From Terriglobus tenax (GTDB lineage Bacteria; Acidobacteriota; Terriglobia; Terriglobales; Acidobacteriaceae): 64,000 bases of DNA. Position numbers and translations under genes: made by a program. The DNA lies in contig NZ_JAGSYA010000004.1 of the NCBI RefSeq assembly GCF_025685395.1, positions 2,046,001 to 2,110,000 on the forward strand, read 5' to 3'. Within the stretch, counting starts at the first letter, position 1, and every line of letters starts with the position of its first letter. The notes under the pieces were generated by a model, which was given only the letters and a program-made list of their open reading frames with translations, made no database searches and was not told where the DNA came from. Below are positions 59,545 to 64,000 of the stretch, in pieces.

Positions 59545-61797
59545 CTAAGCCCTCAACTTCGTTGCGGGCTTCAACAGATCTTCAATCCTTACCGGAAGTT
59601 CGCGCACGCGGATGCCCGTTGCGTGATGCACAGCAGCTGTAATGGCAGGAGCTATGCCAGCCAGCCCGATTTCGCCAATGCCTCGCGCTCCAATTTCGCT
59701 GATGGCCTTGTCCGGGTAGTCAAGGAAGGTTACATCAATCAATGCAGGACAGTCAGCATGTGTCGCCACCATGTAGTCGGCAAAGTTCGCATTGATGGGG
59801 TGCCCATAGCGCTGGTCATACAGCGTCTCCTCCAGAAGCCCCATGCCCACACCCATCACGATGGCGCCTTCCATCTGGTTGGTGGCTGCCTTCATGTTGA
59901 TAATCTGCCCGCCATCCACGACGGAAACCACGCGCGAGACACGCAGCCGCGCAATGCCGGGATCCCACTCCACCTCAACGAACTGCGCCGCGAAGCTGTG
60001 CAGCGACAGCCCCTTCAGCTTAGGATCCTGCTGCGACGCAATCGACGATCCCTCGCCAAGCGCCGACTTCAGATTTGCCGCACGAAGAATTTCCTCGAAT
60101 CGCACACCGGAAGAAGCGGCTTCCGACCTGCGATGCACCCGGCCTTCGGTCAGCGCAAGCTCGTCTGCTTTGACTCCCTTGAACGACGCTTTCTCGCCGG
60201 TCGTGGCAAAGGTCAGCAACTGCTTCGTCGCAGTAGTAATGGCTTCCTGAATCGCCGGATACACCGAACCGGTAACGCGCGATCCACCGGAGATCGGCCC
60301 CGGTGGAAGCGAGGTATCGCCGAGCGCCACTTCAATCCTGCCCAGCGGAATCCCCGTGATGTGCTGCACCATCTGCGCGAAGACGGTGTAGGTGCCCGTA
60401 CCAATATCCTGCGTGGCAGAGCCCACGCGCACCGATCCATCGTCTTTGAATGCGAAGTTTGCCGATGCGGGAAAACGCCCCGCGCTCCACGATGCAGCCG
60501 CCACGCCCCAGCCCAGGATGGTGCCGTCCGGCTTCTTCATGGAACCGATCGCGGGATTCCGTTTTGCCCAACCGAACTTCTCCGCACCCAGCGTCAGGCA
60601 CTCCTTCATGTGGCGCGATGAGAAAGGAAGGTTCTTCTCCTCATCCTTCTCCGGCTCGTTCTTGAGACGAAGCTCCACCGGGTCCATCTTCAGCCTGATG
60701 GCCAGCTCATCCATCGCTGACTCCAGGGCATACAGGCCGGGAACCGCACCCGGCCCGCGCATCGCCGTCGGCGTGCCAACATTGCGGCGCGACAAGGCCG
60801 ACCGCACGCGCAGGTTCGCGGTGCTCCACAGGAACGGCGTCGACTCACCACAGTTCTCCGGCACGTCATCCAGGATGGAGGTCTCCGTGACATAGTCATG
60901 CTGAATGCAGGTCAGCTTGCCATCTGCCGTGGCGCCAAGCCGTACACGCTGCTGCGTGCGCGGACGATGACCCACATTCGTAAACTGCGACTGACGATCG
61001 GTAACAAACTTGACGGGGAGGTTCAGGTCGCGCGCCGCGGCCGCAGCCAGCAACGAGTGCTGCCACACCCACAGCTTGCCGCCAAAGCCCGAGCCGAGAA
61101 AGCGCATGATGATCTGCACATTTTCCTTCGGAACGCCCAGCATCTGCGCCATGGCGCTGCGATGGTTCATCAGCGACTGCGTTGTTTCATACAGCACGAA
61201 TCTGCCGCCCTCATACGTTGCAACCGAGGCGTGCAGCTCCATGGGATTGTGCGTCTCCACCGGCGTGACATACGTCTCATCCACCTTCACCGCAGCGGAG
61301 GCAAACGCTGTGTCCACATCGCCGCGCTTGCTGTCGACCTTCATCTTCGCTTCGTCGAAGCCGTCGGACAGGTCCAGCCGGTTGTCCGGCTTTTCCGCGC
61401 TGTACGTCACCTTGACCGCACGCGCGGCAGCCCGTGCCTGCTCCATCGTCTCCGCGACAACAACAGCGACATACTGGCCGGTGTAGTAGATATTTTCATC
61501 CTCAAACGCGGGCCGCGCCTCGTCCACATGCGCATCCCCGCGCGGAATGGGGCGATATAGATGCGGCGCGTTGCCATAGTGATAGATCTTCAGCACACCG
61601 CGCATCTTCTCCGCTGCACTGGTATCAATGCTGACAATCTTTCCCTTGGCGATTGTGGCTTTCACCGGAATGGCATGCACCAGTCCAGGGAAGTTATAGT
61701 CCGAGGAATACTTCGCTGCGCCCGTTGTCTTGTAGGGGCCATCAATGCGCGGCACCGGAGTGCCGACGGTCGTTGTCGCTGCAGTTTCGTTCGCCAT
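59545..61797 (-). CDS. Aldehyde oxidoreductase molybdopterin subunit (PaoC-like)
   Basis: 750 aa. N-terminal VGTPVPRIDGPYKTTGAAKYSSDYN, Mo-cofactor stretches GSGFGGKLWVWQHSLLAAAAA, MRGPGAVPGLYALESAMDELA and TQDIGTGTYTVFAQMVQ, and near the C-terminus GARGIGEIGLAGIAPAI with the catalytic Glu, match the PaoC/CoxL-related xanthine oxidase family. The substrate range in PaoABC is aromatic and other aldehydes. No signal of its own: it would travel with the PaoA-like subunit through Tat. Ten bases separate it from the FAD subunit gene. Confidence 0.92.
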   Translation of the reverse strand: MANETAATTTVGTPVPRIDGPYKTTGAAKYSSDYNFPGLVHAIPVKATIAKGKIVSIDTSAAEKMRGVLKIYHYGNAPHLYRPIPRGDAHVDEARPAFEDENIYYTGQYVAVVVAETMEQARAAARAVKVTYSAEKPDNRLDLSDGFDEAKMKVDSKRGDVDTAFASAAVKVDETYVTPVETHNPMELHASVATYEGGRFVLYETTQSLMNHRSAMAQMLGVPKENVQIIMRFLGSGFGGKLWVWQHSLLAAAAARDLNLPVKFVTDRQSQFTNVGHRPRTQQRVRLGATADGKLTCIQHDYVTETSILDDVPENCGESTPFLWSTANLRVRSALSRRNVGTPTAMRGPGAVPGLYALESAMDELAIRLKMDPVELRLKNEPEKDEEKNLPFSSRHMKECLTLGAEKFGWAKRNPAIGSMKKPDGTILGWGVAAASWSAGRFPASANFAFKDDGSVRVGSATQDIGTGTYTVFAQMVQHITGIPLGRIEVALGDTSLPPGPISGGSRVTGSVYPAIQEAITTATKQLLTFATTGEKASFKGVKADELALTEGRVHRRSEAASSGVRFEEILRAANLKSALGEGSSIASQQDPKLKGLSLHSFAAQFVEVEWDPGIARLRVSRVVSVVDGGQIINMKAATNQMEGAIVMGVGMGLLEETLYDQRYGHPINANFADYMVATHADCPALIDVTFLDYPDKAISEIGARGIGEIGLAGIAPAITAAVHHATGIRVRELPVRIEDLLKPATKLRA

Positions 61798-61807
61798 CGT
61801 GCTCTCC

Positions 61808-62818
61808 TTATGCGTTGGTTGTCGCCATGGTTAGGGCGCGCACCAGGCAGCGCTTCGCCAGTTCCACCTTGAAGGCATTGTCCGTATGCGGCCTGGCGTT
61901 CTTGAGCGCCGCTTCCGCAGCCGCATGAAACACGCTTTCGCCAGGCGCCTTTCCCTCCAGCGCTTTCTCCGCATCCGCCATACGCCACGGCCGCGTTCCT
62001 ATGCCGCCCATGGCCACGCGCACATGCCGCAGCCTGCCGCCTTCTACCTGCGCCACCACGGCAGCCGAAGTCAGGGCGAACTCATACGAAGCACGGTCAC
62101 GCAGCTTCAGATACACCTGCTTCGTTTTCCCCGCAGCGGCCGGCACCGTGACATGCGTGATCAGGTCTCCCGGTTCCAGGGCATTCTCGATATGCGGCGT
62201 TGTACCCGGCAGCTTGTAGAACTCGCCAATCCCAATCGCGCGTTCCCCTTTGGCTCCCTGTACATGGATCGTGGCCTCCAACGCCATCAGCGCCACGTCC
62301 ATGTCCGACGGATGCGTCGCAATGCACTGATCGCTCACGCCGAGAATGGCATGGTTGCGATGATGCCCTGCAATCGCCGCGCAGCCCGAACCCGGCGTGC
62401 GCTTGTTGCACTCCGCATAGGCCAGGTCACGGAAGTACGGGCAGCGCGTCCGCTGCAACAGGTTGCCGGCAGTCGTCGCCTTGTTGCGAAGCTGCGCGGA
62501 GGCTCCCGAAAGAATCGCCTGCGACAGCACCGGGAACATCGACTTCACCTCGGCGTTATACGCAAGGTCAGAGTTGCGCACCAGCGCGCCAATCTTCAGC
62601 GAGCCATCGGGTTGCTTCTCCACCTTGGCAAGATCGGGAATGCGGTTGATGTCGACCACATGCTGCGGTGTCTCCACATCCAGCTTCATGAAGTCGATCA
62701 GGTTGGTTCCACCGGCAACAAAACGTACGGTTGCTCCCTGCTGCGCCGTCGGCGTTGCAGCGGCAATCCGCACGGCCACATCGGGCGTGCCTGCGCGTGT
62801 CAGCTCAAAGTCAATCAT
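61808..62818 (-). CDS. Aldehyde oxidoreductase FAD subunit with [4Fe-4S] insertion (PaoB-like)
   Basis: 336 aa. FAD-binding motifs FVAGGTNLIDFMKLDVE and TTAGNLLQRTRCPYFRD, then a Cys-rich insert (RCPYF, ECNKR, GSGCAA, DQCIA) that holds an additional [4Fe-4S] cluster in E. coli PaoB, which ordinary XDH FAD subunits lack. It moves electrons to the final acceptor. ATGA overlap with the preceding 2Fe-2S gene. Confidence 0.92.
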   Translation of the reverse strand: MIDFELTRAGTPDVAVRIAAATPTAQQGATVRFVAGGTNLIDFMKLDVETPQHVVDINRIPDLAKVEKQPDGSLKIGALVRNSDLAYNAEVKSMFPVLSQAILSGASAQLRNKATTAGNLLQRTRCPYFRDLAYAECNKRTPGSGCAAIAGHHRNHAILGVSDQCIATHPSDMDVALMALEATIHVQGAKGERAIGIGEFYKLPGTTPHIENALEPGDLITHVTVPAAAGKTKQVYLKLRDRASYEFALTSAAVVAQVEGGRLRHVRVAMGGIGTRPWRMADAEKALEGKAPGESVFHAAAEAALKNARPHTDNAFKVELAKRCLVRALTMATTNA

Positions 62819-63489
62819 GCGTCTACCCTCTGCTGCGCCATGCGTCCGCGCACCATCTGCACAGCCTTCACGATGTTGGGATATGCTCCGCAGCGGCAGA
62901 TGTTGCCGCTCATCGCCTCGCGCACGTCATGGTCATCCGGCCCGCATGGCTCCTTCAACAGGCCCACGGCAGACATGATCTGGCCGCTGGTGCAGTAGCC
63001 GCACTGGTAGCCGTCATGCTCCACGAACGCGGCCTGCATAGCGTGCATCTCATTGGGCGAACCCAGCCCTTCAATGGTGGTGATCTCATCACCTTCATGC
63101 ATGGCGGCAAAGCTGAGACAGCTATTGATGCGCACACCGTTCACATGCACCGTGCAGGCGCCGCACTGTCCGTGATCGCAGCCCTTCTTCGTCCCGGTAA
63201 GCTGCACCACCTCGCGCAGACAGTCCAGCAACGTCACACGCGGCTCAAGCTGCAGCGTGTGCAGCTTGCCGTTGATGCTGAGATGGACTGCGTGTGTTCC
63301 TTTGCGGATTGCCGCTACCTGTGGGTCAACAGCCTGCGCCATGGCGGCCGCGGGCGAAGCGACCGCTACGCCTGTAGCGCCCAGCCGCGCCAGGAACGAC
63401 CGGCGGCTGTAGCTGCCAAAGACTGGCGGCTTGTCCTCGGGTGCCTTCTCGGGATTAACAATTTCGGGTTCGAGCGTTTCCGTGCTCAT
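62815..63489 (-). CDS. Tat-exported [2Fe-2S] subunit of aldehyde oxidoreductase (PaoA-like)
   Basis: 224 aa. A twin-arginine motif (YSRRSFLARLGATG) near residue 28 precedes a hydrophobic stretch and a cleavage-like AMAQA, so the folded complex is exported. The two clusters are GTKKGCDHGQCGACTVHVNG with INSCLSF, and YQCGYCTSGQI with GNICRCGAYP. GAGG six bases before ATG 63489 sets the start. First gene of the five-gene operon; two dyads lie upstream. Confidence 0.92.
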   Translation of the reverse strand: MSTETLEPEIVNPEKAPEDKPPVFGSYSRRSFLARLGATGVAVASPAAAMAQAVDPQVAAIRKGTHAVHLSINGKLHTLQLEPRVTLLDCLREVVQLTGTKKGCDHGQCGACTVHVNGVRINSCLSFAAMHEGDEITTIEGLGSPNEMHAMQAAFVEHDGYQCGYCTSGQIMSAVGLLKEPCGPDDHDVREAMSGNICRCGAYPNIVKAVQMVRGRMAQQRVDA

Positions 63490-63530
63490 GCCGGACCTCA
63501 TTCCTGCTGTGGTTGCCGTGGGGACGATAG

Positions 63531-63558
63531 CAATCTGTCTGCGTACGAGTACAGATTG
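63531..63558. promoter_or_regulatory. Inverted repeat upstream of the PaoABC-like operon (1)
   Basis: CAATCTGT (63531-63538) and ACAGATTG (63551-63558) are exact reverse complements around a 12-base centre. It lies about 40 bp upstream of the PaoA-like start and is a candidate regulator site. Confidence 0.5.
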
Positions 63559-63562
63559 GGAT

Positions 63563-63585
63563 GTCGGTCTATCTATGAGACAGAC
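63563..63585. promoter_or_regulatory. Inverted repeat upstream of the PaoABC-like operon (2)
   Basis: GTCGGTCT and AGACAGAC (7 of 8 paired) around a 7-base centre, a TetR-family-like operator arrangement. It shares the GACAGA/TCTGTC word with dyad 1, so both may bind the same protein. Confidence 0.5.
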
Positions 63586-63647
63586 GCTATCCGCAGCCGC
63601 TTGGTTTGCTGCGCAAACCTCCATAAACATTGCCTGAATCTCCACAA

Positions 63648-63673
63648 AAAATGGCCGGCCCTTTGGGCCGGCC
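63648..63673 (-). terminator. Terminator of the PQQ-propeller gene
   Basis: GGCCGGCCC (63653-63661) and GGGCCGGCC (63665-63673) pair in a 9-bp stem with loop TTT; on the minus strand ATTTTTT follows. It insulates the PaoABC-like operon from the upstream gene. Confidence 0.88.
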
Positions 63674-63696
63674 GAGGAGTCGAGTTATTTACGGCC

Positions 63697-64000
63697 TTAC
63701 TGGCGTTCCTGAGGAAAGCCAAAGGCGTAAATCGTGTTAGCCGAGTCGGCGAGATACAACATCCCGCTGCCCGTCGCAATTCCGCTGGTAGTCACAGCCG
63801 CCGCAATTGCCGTGCCGCTGTTCCAGAGCGCTTTGCCGGTCTTGCCGTCATACGCATACAGCACCGCAGGCTTGCCCTTGGCGCGATCTGCAGGGTCAGC
63901 ACTACCGCGCTGTTCCCCCGTCGCCAGCACAAACACCACGCCATTCAGAACCAAGGGATTCCCTGGAGCCTCCAGCTCCGTCGTCGTCCAAGCCGTCTGC
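63697..64000 (-). CDS. PQQ-binding-like beta-propeller protein, N-terminus outside window
   Basis: Only the C-terminal 100 residues are visible; the frame is open to the right edge. LYAYDGKTGKALWNSG is a canonical PQQ/WD-type tryptophan-docking blade motif, and YLADSANTIYAFGFPQ is another. These occur in quinoprotein dehydrogenases and BamB-like proteins; which of these applies cannot be told. It ends 23 bp before the terminator at 63648-63673. Confidence 0.75.
   Translation of the reverse strand, partial: QTAWTTTELEAPGNPLVLNGVVFVLATGEQRGSADPADRAKGKPAVLYAYDGKTGKALWNSGTAIAAAVTTSGIATGSGMLYLADSANTIYAFGFPQERQ

Noticed and set aside
63431-63637. Small plus-strand gene upstream of the PaoA-like gene
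   Set aside because: No Shine-Dalgarno, overlaps the oppositely coded PaoA start, and its region carries two dyads instead.

Overview
The window is high-GC chromosomal DNA from a heterotrophic soil bacterium, most likely an acidobacterium of the Terriglobia (Acidobacteriaceae: Terriglobus, Granulicella or Edaphobacter type). The assignment rests on an Oar-type TonB-dependent receptor with an N-terminal carboxypeptidase-regulatory-like domain, several Tat-exported NIPSNAP/Dabb/TIM-barrel proteins, molybdenum hydroxylases, periplasmic GH31 and GH37 enzymes, and an intergenic GGGTGCCCCAT palindromic repeat that I associate with this group. No rRNA, tRNA, CRISPR array, prophage or insertion sequence was seen. 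Almost the whole window is tightly packed protein-coding sequence; many convergent pairs overlap at their stop codons and many intergenic gaps hold strong intrinsic terminators.

Region by region. 1-8.0 kb: truncated M61 peptidase, radical SAM protein, polyphosphate glucokinase, membrane PAS-GGDEF diguanylate cyclase, SRPBCC and lipocalin-sized secreted proteins, Tat-exported sugar isomerase-like TIM barrel, TM2/zinc-ribbon protein and a 68-aa Cys/His protein. 8.1-19.4 kb: periplasmic M16 peptidase, AsmA protein, endonuclease III, DAHP synthase, housekeeping sigma factor RpoD and a secreted GH31 glucosidase. 19.7-31.2 kb: CSS-EAL phosphodiesterase, DUF1906 hydrolase, DinB/YfiT protein, TonB receptor with a small Cys/His partner, CTP synthase, RidA, RcnB-like and DUF4230 proteins. 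31.2-42.9 kb: coupled rhodanese/ECF sigma/OsmC operon, KdsA, MntH under tandem DtxR/MntR-type boxes, a REP-like repeat, an uncharacterised operon encoding a cross-brace zinc-finger-like protein plus a two-helix membrane protein and a hydrolase, a three-subunit molybdenum hydroxylase, RuvB. 43-50.6 kb: small enzymes, a PRISE/SDR pair with a divergent XRE-MmyB regulator, an AbrB-Doc toxin-antitoxin module with a perfect operator, GNAT, methyltransferase, CHAD protein, LysR regulator. 50.7-56.6 kb: RND tripartite efflux operon divergent from the LysR gene. 56.7-64 kb: periplasmic trehalase, then a five-gene minus-strand operon coding for a PaoABC-like periplasmic aldehyde oxidoreductase followed by Dabb and NIPSNAP Tat-exported proteins, and the end of a PQQ-type beta-propeller gene.

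Themes: periplasmic sugar hydrolysis (GH31, trehalase) feeding cytoplasmic polyphosphate-dependent glucose phosphorylation; c-di-GMP synthesis and degradation; metal and redox homeostasis (MntH, RcnB-like, OsmC/rhodanese); molybdenum-dependent oxidation of aldehydes or N-heterocycles at two loci; aromatic amino-acid and Kdo synthesis. The least explained items are the zinc-finger/membrane operon at 35.4-37.1 kb, the Tat-exported aldehyde oxidoreductase operon with two barrel proteins at 58.3-63.5 kb, and two families of intergenic repeats.
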